Source: Thelonectria olida
Lineage: Eukaryota > Ascomycota > Sordariomycetes > Hypocreales > Nectriaceae
NCBI GenBank assembly: GCA_020736575.1
Contig: JAGPYM010000017.1
Location: 682,001-746,000 of the forward strand
Reading direction: 5' to 3'
Length of the DNA: 64,000 nucleotides
Under the pieces are notes generated by a model. The model did not search any database and was not told where the DNA came from. It was given only the letters and a program-made list of their open reading frames with translations. A program made the position numbers and the translations under genes. Positions 47,166 through 57,783 of the stretch are shown in pieces. How positions within the stretch are numbered: position 1 is the first letter of the stretch; every line of letters starts with the position of its first letter.

Positions 47166-49365
47166 ATGTATAGCTACAATAAGCCCATCAGGGCCATGGA
47201 GTAAGTCCCTCCTTCTCTCTCCTTCTCAGCTCTCTTCTCCAGCTCAATCGCACTTTTCTCTTCCTCATTCTTCTTTACAATTGCGCTGACACGAACTCTT
47301 CGTCATGGATAGGCCACAGAATGTCATGGTATGTCGACTCGACCCCATCGCCGTTCGTTTCAACCGGTTCCTCGAGAATACGCATCATCATCAGAAGCGC
47401 TCCGATGCCGCCAGACATCTCTATCATGTTTTGACTGACCCAATTTGATTGCGCAGGACCACTACATTGGTGTCGATGTAGGCACAGGCTCTGCTCGCGC
47501 CTGTATCATTGACGAGACAGGCGACATCAAGGCTTTGGCCTCGGAGAACATCAAGTTGTGGCAACCCGAGAATGGCTATTATGTGCGCTTGCTTCCCCTT
47601 CCTGCCTTGGGCCAATAACTAACCCAATTTCAAGGAGCAATCCACCACAGACATTTGGCAATGCATTTGTGAATGTGTTCGCCGGGTGGTCACAGAGTCT
47701 GCCGTTGACCCCAACAGAATCAAGGGCATTGGCTTCGATGCCACTTGCTCACTGGCTGTCTTCACCCACGACACCGATGAGCCTATGCCTGTCACGGGCC
47801 CTGATTTCCAGAACGATGGCAACGACCGAAACGTCATCCTCTGGCTTGACCACCGACCTGTCCAGGAGACCGAGAAGATCAACGCTACTGATCACAAGTT
47901 GCTAAAGTATGTCGGTGGCAAGATGAGCATTGAGATGGAGATCCCCAAGGTTCTCTGGCTCAAGAACAACATGCCTCCTGACGTGTTTGAGCGATGCAAG
48001 TTCTATGATCTTGCTGATGCCCTGACTCACCTGGCCACGGGAAACGAAACCCGCAGTTACTGTAGTGTTGTTTGTAAGCAGGGTTACGTGCCTGTTGGTG
48101 TCGACGGTAGCGTCAAGGGTTGGCAAGAGGACTTTTACGACGAGATCGGTCTTAGTGACCTGGTCAAGGATGAATTCAAGCGCATGGGCGGCGTCAACGG
48201 GGTGGTGAGCCTTTTTCCTTTCCGTCTCATCTTGCGCTTCCCTTCCCCTCTCATGCAAGGTTGGGTAGCACCGTAACTAACCAATGCCCAGAATGGAACT
48301 TATGCAAGTGCTGGTGAGCCCGTTGGAAATCTGAGTCGTCAGGCTGCCTACCAGCTTGGCCTGCCCATGGGCATTCCCGTCGGAAGCGGTGTCATTGATG
48401 CCTATGCTGGCTGGATCGGAACGGTGGGCGCTAAGGTTGAGCTCACTGAAGACGAACTTGACACCAATGTGCCTCATAACGATTTGTCCCAGGCGTTTAC
48501 CCGTCTAGCTGCCGTTGCGGGCACCTCCACATGCCATCTGGCCCTATCCAAGGAACCCGTCTTTGTGGATGGTGTCTGGGGCCCCTACCGAGATGTGCTC
48601 CTGCCCGAGTTCTGGATGGCCGAGGGTGGCCAGTCGGCAACGGGTGAGCTGTTGAGACACATGCTCGACATTCACCCCGCCTATACCGAGACTTGCGCTC
48701 TGGCCAAGGCTGAGGATAAGCACATTTATGACTTCCTCAATGCTCACCTTGAATTCATGGCTGATAAAAACAATGCTCCTTCGGTCTCGTATCTGGGTCG
48801 GCATCATTTCTTCTACGGCGATCTGTGGGGGAACCGTTCTCCCATCGCCGATGCCAACATGAAGGGCGCCATGATCGGTCTCGACAGTGACAAGAGCACC
48901 GACAACATGGCACTTTGGTACTATGCCACCATGGAGTTTATCGCTATGCAAACTCGTCAAATCATTGAGCGGATGAACAAGGCGGGCCACGAAATCTCGT
49001 CCATCTTCATGTCTGGCTCCCAATGCCAGAACCCCGTCCTCATGTCGCTTCTAGCCACAACCTGCGGCATGCCAGTCCTCATTCCCCGGTACGTCAACGC
49101 CGCCGTGGTTCATGGTGCAGCGATGCTCGGTGCCAAGGCAGCCAGCCACCACAAGGAAGACGGCAGTGAGCCTGAGTCGCTGTGGGACATCATGGACCGC
49201 ATGAGCAAGCGTGGCCGCCTCGTCAACCCGAACGATGATGCTGGCGAGAAGGCTCTGCTTGATGCCAAGTATGATGTCTTCCTGGATATGTGCAAAACTC
49301 AGCAAGAGTACAGGAGCAAGGTGGACAAGGCCATTGCTACCTGGGGCACCGAGTATGGCTCATAG
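47166..49365 (+). CDS. FGGY-family carbohydrate kinase (probable D-ribulokinase)
   Basis: Five exons (47166-47200, 47313-47328, 47457-47582, 47635-48204, 48292-49365) encode 606 residues. Exon 2 is only 16 nt and is fixed by phase: exon 1 leaves two bases and exon 3 starts in phase 0. The N-terminal phosphate-binding loop reads YIGVDVGTGSARACIID. GIGFDATCSLAVF and WLDHRP follow in the first actin-like domain. The second domain contains GVIDAYAGWIGTVGA, AGTSTCHLALS and the FGGY signature region GSQCQNPVLMSLLATTCGMP with AVVHGAAMLGA. The overall pattern matches the eukaryotic FGGY/YDR109C subgroup, whose characterised members phosphorylate D-ribulose. Substrate choice cannot be read from sequence alone. 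No targeting signal is evident, so the protein is probably cytosolic. Confidence 0.9.
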
Positions 49366-49829
49366 TTGAGATCCGCGATAAAGCTGGGAAATAATGAATT
49401 AAAGACATGGGGTCCAGCACCAGGAACAAGGTCTTGATAGATAATGGCATATGAGGGTAGAGTTTGGATTGAGCGATAAGGGTAAAAACTATACAGGGAT
49501 TTCTAAATGAAGATAATATTATACGTGTACAACTCGCTTTTATTTGATGTTTGTGCTGCTCATTCGTACATTCCTTCCTCGTCCCCATTAAGAAATGGAC
49601 CGGGCGCGCCTCCTGGGAGAAGTTGTGCCTGGTGTGTTGCCTGGCAGCCTATTACGATTCTGATTGGTCCGAGCTCCCCAGCCAAACATCCTGGCCTCGC
49701 AAAAGGTCCCAAATTTCTAGACAAAGGCGCGCCGACCAGCTCTTGTCCACCGACCTTTTCTCCTTCGCTCCCACGCGTGCAGTCAAGTCTTCGTCTGCAT
49801 TGCGCATCGCTCTCTCCCTTGGAACCATC
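49366..49829. other. Short intergenic, FGGY kinase 3' flank and NIC96 promoter
   Basis: About 0.46 kb. The NIC96 frame is open back to 49551, but the first suitable ATG starting the FG-repeat head is at 49830 (context ATC ATG). The upstream translation is not protein-like. Confidence 0.55.
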
Positions 49830-52800
49830 ATGTCTCTTTTCGGACAGAGCACGAATACTGGTGGTGGTGGCCTGGGAGGCTCGCTGTTCGGCGCGGCGAA
49901 CACGACCCAGAATCAACAGACTGGATCCTCACTTTTTGGTCAATCGACGACCCAGAATCAACAGGCTGGCACCGCGACAACTGGAGGATTGTTTGGCGGA
50001 CTTGGCGCAACCAAGCCGGCTGCGACGGGCAGTCTCTTTGGCCAGCCACAACAGCAGCAGCAGCAGCAGCAGAACCAGACGGGCGCGACGACGGGTGGAC
50101 TCTTTGGGCAGCCTACGACGCAGCAAACTGGCACCACCAGCACTTCGATTTTCGGCCAGCCCGCCCAGAATACCCAAGCCACCACCACTGGTGGCTTGTT
50201 CGGTAATCAGCAACAACAGACACAGCAGAAGCCATCCCTCTTTGGCCAGCCTGCGACCGGAGGACTGTCGACAGCCAAGCCCTCGCTCTTCAGCACCCAA
50301 CAGCAGCCCCAGCAAAACACCAACTCGATTCTTGGAGCAAGCACTGCCGTTGGGAGCAACCTTGGGGGCAGCCTTTTCACGAATCAACAGCCCTCCAATG
50401 GCCAGTCCCAAGCACAGTCGCAGCCCGCGGGCGCTTATTTCGACAGCCTCTTCGCCAAGAGCCAAAAGGCCGAGGGCAAATCCAATATGGAGGACCTCCC
50501 GAGCCTGGAGTTGGGACTTGGTGATCTGCGCCACCGTCTGAGGAAGCTGCAGTCCAAGCCCAATGAGAAGCCCTTGGACGGCAAAGCACATTATCTGCTC
50601 GCCGCTTCTGGAGTCGACCCGGGCATTGCTGCCAAGGATTTGGGTATGCTTGACGTCCAGGGCGGACGGGTTGAGCGAACGCCGCACGGTTTCTCCCCCA
50701 ACGAAGTCGATGTCGAGACGTATCTGTCGAACCTACAAACGAAGACAACCTTGAGCATGATTCAGGACGGCCTCGAACGATCGGTTCGCGACTTTGACAA
50801 CTTCCTCGAGGATAATGTGACAATGGAGTGGGAGGCACAACGGAAGCGCATCTATCAGCACTTTGGTATCAAGCCCCGTGAGGAGGCCACCACGCCTGGG
50901 GGACGGGAATCTCAGGCCGGATTCGGTCGTTCCAGGAGAAGCAAGGCCCAGAGCTCTGCACCGCGCGCTGGCCGGAGTAGCGTCTTGGGCAAGTCAACCC
51001 TCCAGCGCTCCGTTATTGGTAATGCTAGTCGCATCGGTGCTCACCAGTCGGACTTTTCGGATGTTGACCGCCCCTCTGAGTCTTCCAGCATGCTAGATGG
51101 CCGGAATTCTTCCGACGATAGAGTTCTGCGTGAGAGACAAGGACGGCTATCAGAGAAAGTCCGCGCCCTCAACTTTGCACGTCTCCAAAAGCAACCGTAT
51201 GGTATCCTCTCTGAGCTTGCTGCCGCAGAGAAGAAGTCACACGAACCTCATGCTCCCCATGTTGTGGAGGCCTATTTGGCTGTGACAGAAATCGTGGGCG
51301 AGGATCCAACGGCTGAAACGACACTCAACAACGCTACGGCCAAGGAGCGCGAGTTTTCACAGATGTATCTTGACGAAAACTCCAACTCGCCCCAGTCTGT
51401 TGAGATGAGGAGGCGCATCCTCACCGGTGCAAACCGGTTCCTCGAGAAACAGTTCCTTCGTGAGGTTGAGTCGCTCATTGCTAAGCACCCACACGAAGCG
51501 AAGCTGGGTGGCTTGCCCGATATCGTCAGTAAGATTAAGGCGTACATTCGGTTGCGATCTGCCCGAAAGGATCTGGTGCCTGACAACACCGAGCTGCAAC
51601 AAGTCGGAGGGGAGTATGTGTGGGCAATTGTCTTCTACTTGCTCCGCTCAGGACATGTCAGTGAGGCAGCCAAGTACGTCAACGATAATAGCAACCAGTT
51701 CCGAGGCATCGACAGGACGTTCGCTACCTATCTGAACAACTACGCCGCTAGCGAGGATCGCCGTATTACCAACAGGAAGTTGTTGGATCGCTGCACGAAC
51801 GAGTACATTCAACGCTCTCGCAACGCGCCTGAGAATTCGATTGACCCATTCCGTATGGCTTGTTACAAGGTTATTGGACGAATTGAACTCAGCAACCGAA
51901 ACTTGGAGGGTCTCAACACCGACATTAACGACTGGATTTGGCTTCAGTTCAACCTGGCGAGAGAGGGAGACAGGACCATCGAGATGGCTGGCGAGTCGTA
52001 CGGCCTAGCGGAGCTACAGTCGAGCATTCGAGAGATTGGTCTTAAGCATTTTCCCAAAGCCAACTCGGAGGACTCCAATGGAAGCTTTGGCATGTACTTC
52101 TACCTGCAAATTCTGTCGGGTATGTTTGAGGATGCCATTGCGTACCTGTACCCCTTCTCCTACGTCGATGCTGTACACTTTGGTATAGCTCTCGCATACT
52201 ACGGCCTATTGCGACCAAGCGACGCCCTATCACCATCCAATGACCTGCGCAGCTATAGCACCAAGAACCAACCTCAAATCAACTTTGGCCGCATGATTGG
52301 ATACTACACGCGTGACTTCAGAGCCGCCGATGTCGTCTCTGCTGTGGACTACCTGACCCTGATTTGCCTGAACCAGGATCTCGAAGGCGAGGCAGGCCAA
52401 CGACACGGAAGCCTCTGCCACGAGGCCCTGCGGGAGCTGGTATTGGAAACCAGAGAGTTTAGCAAGCTAATTGGTGATATCCGACCGGATGGACGCCGTA
52501 TCCAAGGCATCATCGAAGAGCGCGGCCCCCTGATTGGTCTTGACGCTGAAGATGACTTTGTTAACACGGTCACGTTGCAGGCGGCAAGCTTTGCGGATGA
52601 GAACGGGCGAACTACGGATTCTGTCCTTCTTTATCACCTGGCTGGCGAGTACGACTCGGTTGTGGCCATTGTCAGCCGAGCTCTCAGCGAAGCCATTTCG
52701 CTTGAGATTGGAGAGGATCCGATGCGCTTGATGCCAGTTAAGCCTCGCGCGGGCGAACAGGAGGCTGAACCGGGCAGCAGCCTGAGCCTCGCGGCAATTG

Positions 52801-53348
52801 ACGACCCTGTCGAGCTCGCCAAGACAATGATGTCGATGTACGAGCGCGACGCAATGTTCTTCAGGAGAATTCAGGACCAGAATAGAGTGGCTTGCCGAGT
52901 TTTGCTTGAGATGAGCAACATCAAGGGTCTCGTGGAGGCTGGACAATGGGCTCAGTGCCTCGACGTAAGTTCCCACCATAGTTTGCGTGCTGAGAGGAGA
53001 ATGATTGTTCTAACAGGTTGGGAACAGCGAATCCGAAGCCTAGGGATCCTTCCTCTGGATTCCAGAGGCGATGCCAGCAGTATTCGAACATACGCATCCA
53101 AGTTTTCGGGCCTGTCTCAACCCGTATCCATCAATGTGCCCAATCTATTGATGTGGACCATCATCTGCTGCGTGCGGCAAAAGGAGCAGCTCACCAACGG
53201 ACAGTTTAGCGGCAACGAAGGGACTCGACGAATGATGGTGGGGCAGCTAAAGCAGATGACTCTAGATCTGACGACATACACGAGCCAGCTGCGATACAGG
53301 TTCCCATCGCACTTGCATGAGGCTCTGGCACGAGCTTCCGCGGAGTAA
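49830..53348 (+). CDS. NIC96: Linker nucleoporin NIC96 (Nup93 homologue) with FG-repeat head
   Basis: Two exons (49830-52964 and 53028-53348) encode 1151 residues. The 63-nt intron is a multiple of three and open, and it uses the second CAG (53025-53027) because the nearer one breaks the frame. Residues 1-155 hold nine FG units (mostly SLFG and GLFG) in a Gln/Thr/Gly-rich head with a CAG-encoded polyGln run. Two interaction segments follow. One is near residue 220 (EDLPSLELGLGDLRHRLRKL), corresponding to the part of Nic96 that docks the Nsp1 channel trimer. The other is near 292-346 (DVETYLSNLQTKTTLSMI to YQHFG), corresponding to the part that binds Nup192/Nup188. The remainder is the alpha-solenoid, with DPFRMACYKVIGR, WIWLQFNLAREG and GMYFYLQILSGMFEDAI. 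It is a core inner-ring subunit of the nuclear pore. Yeast Nic96 has no such FG head as far as I recall. Confidence 0.93.
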   Translation: MSLFGQSTNTGGGGLGGSLFGAANTTQNQQTGSSLFGQSTTQNQQAGTATTGGLFGGLGATKPAATGSLFGQPQQQQQQQQNQTGATTGGLFGQPTTQQTGTTSTSIFGQPAQNTQATTTGGLFGNQQQQTQQKPSLFGQPATGGLSTAKPSLFSTQQQPQQNTNSILGASTAVGSNLGGSLFTNQQPSNGQSQAQSQPAGAYFDSLFAKSQKAEGKSNMEDLPSLELGLGDLRHRLRKLQSKPNEKPLDGKAHYLLAASGVDPGIAAKDLGMLDVQGGRVERTPHGFSPNEVDVETYLSNLQTKTTLSMIQDGLERSVRDFDNFLEDNVTMEWEAQRKRIYQHFGIKPREEATTPGGRESQAGFGRSRRSKAQSSAPRAGRSSVLGKSTLQRSVIGNASRIGAHQSDFSDVDRPSESSSMLDGRNSSDDRVLRERQGRLSEKVRALNFARLQKQPYGILSELAAAEKKSHEPHAPHVVEAYLAVTEIVGEDPTAETTLNNATAKEREFSQMYLDENSNSPQSVEMRRRILTGANRFLEKQFLREVESLIAKHPHEAKLGGLPDIVSKIKAYIRLRSARKDLVPDNTELQQVGGEYVWAIVFYLLRSGHVSEAAKYVNDNSNQFRGIDRTFATYLNNYAASEDRRITNRKLLDRCTNEYIQRSRNAPENSIDPFRMACYKVIGRIELSNRNLEGLNTDINDWIWLQFNLAREGDRTIEMAGESYGLAELQSSIREIGLKHFPKANSEDSNGSFGMYFYLQILSGMFEDAIAYLYPFSYVDAVHFGIALAYYGLLRPSDALSPSNDLRSYSTKNQPQINFGRMIGYYTRDFRAADVVSAVDYLTLICLNQDLEGEAGQRHGSLCHEALRELVLETREFSKLIGDIRPDGRRIQGIIEERGPLIGLDAEDDFVNTVTLQAASFADENGRTTDSVLLYHLAGEYDSVVAIVSRALSEAISLEIGEDPMRLMPVKPRAGEQEAEPGSSLSLAAIDDPVELAKTMMSMYERDAMFFRRIQDQNRVACRVLLEMSNIKGLVEAGQWAQCLDVSSHHSLRAERRMIVLTGWEQRIRSLGILPLDSRGDASSIRTYASKFSGLSQPVSINVPNLLMWTIICCVRQKEQLTNGQFSGNEGTRRMMVGQLKQMTLDLTTYTSQLRYRFPSHLHEALARASAE
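50048..50073 (+). repeat. CAG trinucleotide repeat in NIC96
   Basis: Near-perfect CAG/CAA run encoding about eight consecutive Gln within the FG-repeat head. It is likely polymorphic in length between strains. Confidence 0.8.
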
Positions 53349-54950
53349 GTCGTGGTAGACGGGAGGCTGGATTGCGAGACGAGACGTGTTTATTGGTTAA
53401 TTGGATTGGAGAAGTGTATCAGGTAGCAAAGGGAGAAGAGTTAGGAGCAGGTTACCAAAAGCTACTAAAGAAGCAACGCAAGCAGGGACTCAGAAGCAAG
53501 GGAATGGACCATCAAATATTTGTACTGGAATAGGTAGAGGACTGTGACTCAATATCAAGAGTGGATTGTATTGTCGGACGAGACGGCATGTCGAATATTG
53601 GGGGCGGAACATGTGTGAGACCTTTATGTCGCCAATGCCGGGCCATTGGACACCGGCTTTGAGGTCGAAATGGGTGTTGAAACAAGCTTTCTCTGTCGGT
53701 AGAGGCTGGAATGTTGATACAGATGCCGACGTATGGCCCAGAGCGTCGGGTTCTTCTCATACCGGATGGAGGCCGTAGCGGTGGAGAGGGAGGACGGATA
53801 CGTGCTCAATGTCGTGCCAGACAAAGTTTCCGGACTCTGGAATTCTTGACGGCGCAAGGGAGGATGCGGATCTAGACGGTCTTTTGGACGAGCCGTTTGT
53901 GATAGAATGGAGTCGCGGCATGTCACTTCCTCGTATTGCTCAAGGTCTTGTCCGACTCGGAGCTTGCCGTGGATACAACGGCGGCGGGAGGCATGTGGCT
54001 TCACGAGTCATTGCAGGCCAGGCCTGAGACTTTTCAGGAGATGGCGCGACATGTTATTCGTTAGAAGAGGTGAGACGGAAGAGAGCGAGGCTATTCGTAC
54101 TTGATTGGTGTCTTAGTCGTTCATGGGAGGAACGGCCGGAAAGGGCGAGGAAGGAGACTCCTGAATTCATGTGACCTCGCTGAGGTGGCCTTCAACCTCA
54201 ACATAGTCCAAACCATCTTTGCGTTCCCTCGAGTCTTTTCTTTTTGCTTCCTCGTCATCTCTCAATACGAATACATATTCGTACTCACATTCTTGTCCTG
54301 ATCCTTCTCCAAGCAGGCGCCCCCCCTCCCCCATAAAAGGACGGCACTGCTACTCGTGCAAGCAAGCAGCCAGCAAGCCACACACTGCGGCGCAGTCGCC
54401 ACAGTCAGAGCGCAGGTCCCCAACTCATGACTCGGGCAGTCCCAGGTTTTGTCGGGCCATATGAGTCAACGCTCCCCCTCCCATAGGCTCCCTCTCTTGC
54501 GCCTGTCCACTTTTCCACCAAAAATCCCAACATCCTTGGAGGGGATCGATCTCTGTGCGAGCAAACTGTTGTCGTCCTTTTTTGGTACAACCCGCCCCCT
54601 TCCCGACACGCGCCGACCAAATCTGACCGCTTTTGCCGACCTATTGTCGGTGGTGGGTTCGGGAGACGCTTCCCCACAATCCTGCGCGTTGCCGGATCGT
54701 CAAGGACGGTGCCTTTATTCAGTGTTATCGCAAGAGAGAGAGAGAGGGAGTCGGGAAAGGAGTGAGGCTATAGACAGAGCGGCGAGAGGAGAGGAGCTAG
54801 CAGGAGGCAAGGGGAAACACACCGCCCGAAAAAAAAAAACTCCACACTCCCTCCACCCCGGCGGAAAAGCAGCAAGAACACCGTCCTCACTCATCATCCA
54901 CATCTCCGGCTAGGGAAAAAGCCCCCAATCCCTTCCCCCCATTCCCTCCG
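53349..54950. other. Intergenic, NIC96 3' flank and bZIP promoter/leader
   Basis: About 1.6 kb. A CATAAAAGG TATA-like element lies near 54334, and a GA-repeat run lies at 54731-54747. Together they suggest a long leader for the bZIP gene. No protein-like ORF. Confidence 0.5.
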
Positions 54951-57252
54951 ATGGGCCCCGGACCCGATTCGAATCCCGCCGTTGCCTCCGGCGTGGATGC
55001 CACCTCAGCTTCCGCTCAGAGTCCAGCTCCCCCCACGCCCGGAGGTGCTGCCGAAGACAACGACCAAAACCCGTCGACCAAGGGCCGAGGCACCAGCAAA
55101 CGTGAGGCAGTTCCCGACGACGCCCCTACTCCCGGCACCGGCGGCGAGGACTCTTCAGGCCCGGCCCGGAAGAAGAAGAAGACGACGGGGCCAGGGAGTC
55201 GAGGCGTGGCCAACTTGACGCCGGAGCAGCTGGCTAAGAAGAGAGCTAATGGTATGTGTGTTGTTCCCAAAACCCTTGTTCTTTTATTTCCTTTTTGAAA
55301 GCCTCGTTCCCACTCACATGCAGCCCTCTTTGTTGGCATGTCTTGCATCTTGGTGCTAGCGATGGGTGGTGTCATGACAAGGATAGCGACGTGATATGTC
55401 ATTCACTTCACACATGCACCCCTTGTCTTGTCACATACAAAGTGACGGTTGTTGTATCTAGTTGCCTGGCCTGTCTTCATGTTTCTATTCCACTCATCTC
55501 GCTTTTGACGTCTTATCTGATACCACTCGCTCACCTATCATCCTCTTATCACTCACTCCTTGACCTGTCATGACAACCAAGTGTCTAAGACACGCATGGC
55601 TGATCCTATCCTCATACAGATCGCGAGGCCCAACGCGCCATCCGTGAACGCACAAAGAACCAGATCGAGACCCTGGAGCGTCGCATCAAGGATCTCACCA
55701 ACCAACAGCCCTACCAGGAACTCCAGGCTGCCTTGCGTGCCAAGGAGGCTGTCGAGCAGGAGAATGCTGAGATAAAGCGTCATTTGGCTGGCATTGTTGC
55801 CATGCTTCAGCCGCTTATCGGTCATGGTGGGTTGTTCCTTTTCCTCCTTGAGACCCCAAACCAGGCTCAGCTAATAACGGACCTGCAGCCGCCATCGATC
55901 AAGCCTACATCTCACCAGCTCAGACTTATGCTCCTCCTGTTCATACCACTCAAGTCCCCCTGAATGTGCCTAACGCCAGCAATAATAACAATGTTTCAAC
56001 GCCAGGGAGTGCTTCTTCGCCACAAAGTCACACCCCTCACACTGCCCGTCCTCAACAGCAGCAACAGCAATGGCATCCACAATCACATTGCTCTGAGAGC
56101 GCTCAAACCACCGACACATATGCCACTCACCAACTAATGCAACAGCGCCACGAGTTGCGCCACGGACTTGACCTAGGCCCTGAACGCCTCGGGCTCGACT
56201 TCCTGCTCGACTCAACACAACGCGTGAACAGGATCCAGAACGGAGTCAACAGCGCTCAGGATACGCCGTCGTATCATCACTTGCCTATGAAGCATGACTG
56301 GACGAACGGCAACATGGCCGACCGCGCTTTGCATCATCGATCTTCGAGCTGGACACCTCAGGGAAAGCCTACCCAAGCGATACAAGGACAAGAACAGCAA
56401 GCTCACCAATACAACCAATACACACACCAACATTCTCTACCTCCAGCCCCCGAAAGCGTCGCTTCCGGTCCTAGCCCCGGCCCAAGTGTCTGCACTCCCG
56501 GCGGACCTAGCTCTACGCCCGGCCCAATGACGACTCGATCGGACCACGGCCTCATCGATTACTCGGCTCCGATCAGGAACTGTGCGCCCACGTGTCCACT
56601 CGATTCTCTTCTGCTCGACTTCCTCAGCGAGCGTCGTCAGCGTGCCGCTGATGGGCTGTCCGTTCAGGAAGTCGTAGGCCCGCGATATCCATCCGTCTCT
56701 TCCCTCCTGAACCCAGCTCAGAGCGTCTACAGCCACCCGCTCTCCAAAGTCTTTACCGATATTCTCTCTACATTCCCAGACATCTCCAACCTCCCTGAGC
56801 GCGTCGCCGTCTTGTACATAATGTTCCTCGTCATGCGTTGGCAAATTTCGCCTACCCAGGACAACTACGAGCGTCTCCCCGAGTGGATGACTCCCTCCCA
56901 CGCTCAGCTGAACACACCTCATCCAGCTTGGATCGACCACGTTCCCTTTCCGCGCATGCGTGAGCGTCTCGTTCGCGAGTTCTCGCCCACCCTCTACCCC
57001 TTTGACAACTTCTTCGTGCCATTCACCACCACACTCTCCCTCTCGTGGCCTTACGAGGACACCGACACACTGCTTCATAATCCGGATGGAGACGAGCTCA
57101 TGATAAATCCAGTTTTTGAGCGCCATCTGCGAAATTTGGACAACTGGAAGCTGGGGGATACTTTTGCGAGGGCGTTTCCCACGCTTATTGATACATTTAA
57201 CCTTGGTTCTCGTTCCCCTGCCACAGCGCCAGGGTCAGTCAGGAGTCAGTGA
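54951..57252 (+). CDS. bZIP transcription factor with C-terminal DUF3425 domain
   Basis: Three exons (54951-55251, 55620-55826, 55889-57252) encode 623 residues. The Pro/Ala/Ser-rich N-terminus carries a KKKKTT basic patch that may act as a nuclear signal. The basic region (about residues 92-115) joins across intron 1 as LAKKRANDREAQRAIRERTK, with the bZIP N-x7-R spacing from Asn to Arg. A short leucine-zipper-like helix follows (IETLERRIKDL to AEIKRHLAGIVAMLQPL). The middle is Gln/His/Pro-rich and disordered. From about residue 406 the DUF3425 domain begins CPLDSLLLDFLSERRQRA and includes PLSKVFTDILSTF, YIMFLVMRWQI and PEWMTPSHAQL. This bZIP-DUF3425 architecture is common in Pezizomycotina, and most members have no known target. 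Intron 1 is 368 nt, far longer than its neighbours. Confidence 0.92.
55252..55619 (+). other. Unusually long intron 1 of the bZIP gene, splitting the basic region
   Basis: The donor is GTATGT and the acceptor is ATACAG. Reading through the intron meets a stop at about 55296, so retention would give a 115-residue protein with no DNA-binding domain. Confidence 0.75.
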
Positions 57253-57783
57253 GCCATTAACATGTTTTACCCGCCTTTTTGTATTATTTTCTTCATTCAT
57301 TTCTACATATGCCGGAATCGTGCTGGGTGGGGGCCTAAGGATCAAATGGCAGTGTGCACTTTAAGGCGTCATCAGGGGACAATGGGGGCGTTGGAGGGGT
57401 GTAGTGACGGTACTGCCTTTTATCATGTTCTTTTCAGTATTCCGACCAACAATAGTGTCGTGTTTAAGTTTGGCAAGGGTGAGGGTTGGGGGTGAGCTGC
57501 TTTCACTTCGGAGTCAATATCCTGGAGATATGCTATGCTTTGACTCTATAGGTATTGTCTTACCATTCAAGAGTACCAGTCAAGCTCAGTCAAAAGAGAG
57601 CGAATCGAGTCATATTCCTCTCGCAATTTAGTACTTTTTTTTTCATATTAAATTTCTTCCCATCTCGTGAATTCATTATCATGAATGAGGTTTGCTGTCC
57701 CAGCATGTCCCCCTTAACCGTCCGTCCCTTAACACGACAAGCCAACCCCATCATCATCCAAAAGGCTACAAGCTATCCTTCAT
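57253..57783. other. Convergent 3' intergenic region, bZIP and DCAF4-like genes
   Basis: About 0.5 kb between two converging genes. The T-rich segment near 57630-57660 is a plausible 3'-end region. No coding signal. Confidence 0.5.

Noticed and set aside
49551..49829. Upstream extension of the NIC96 frame
   Set aside because: The frame is open by chance. The translation has no protein-like character, and the ATG at 49830 begins the FG head directly.
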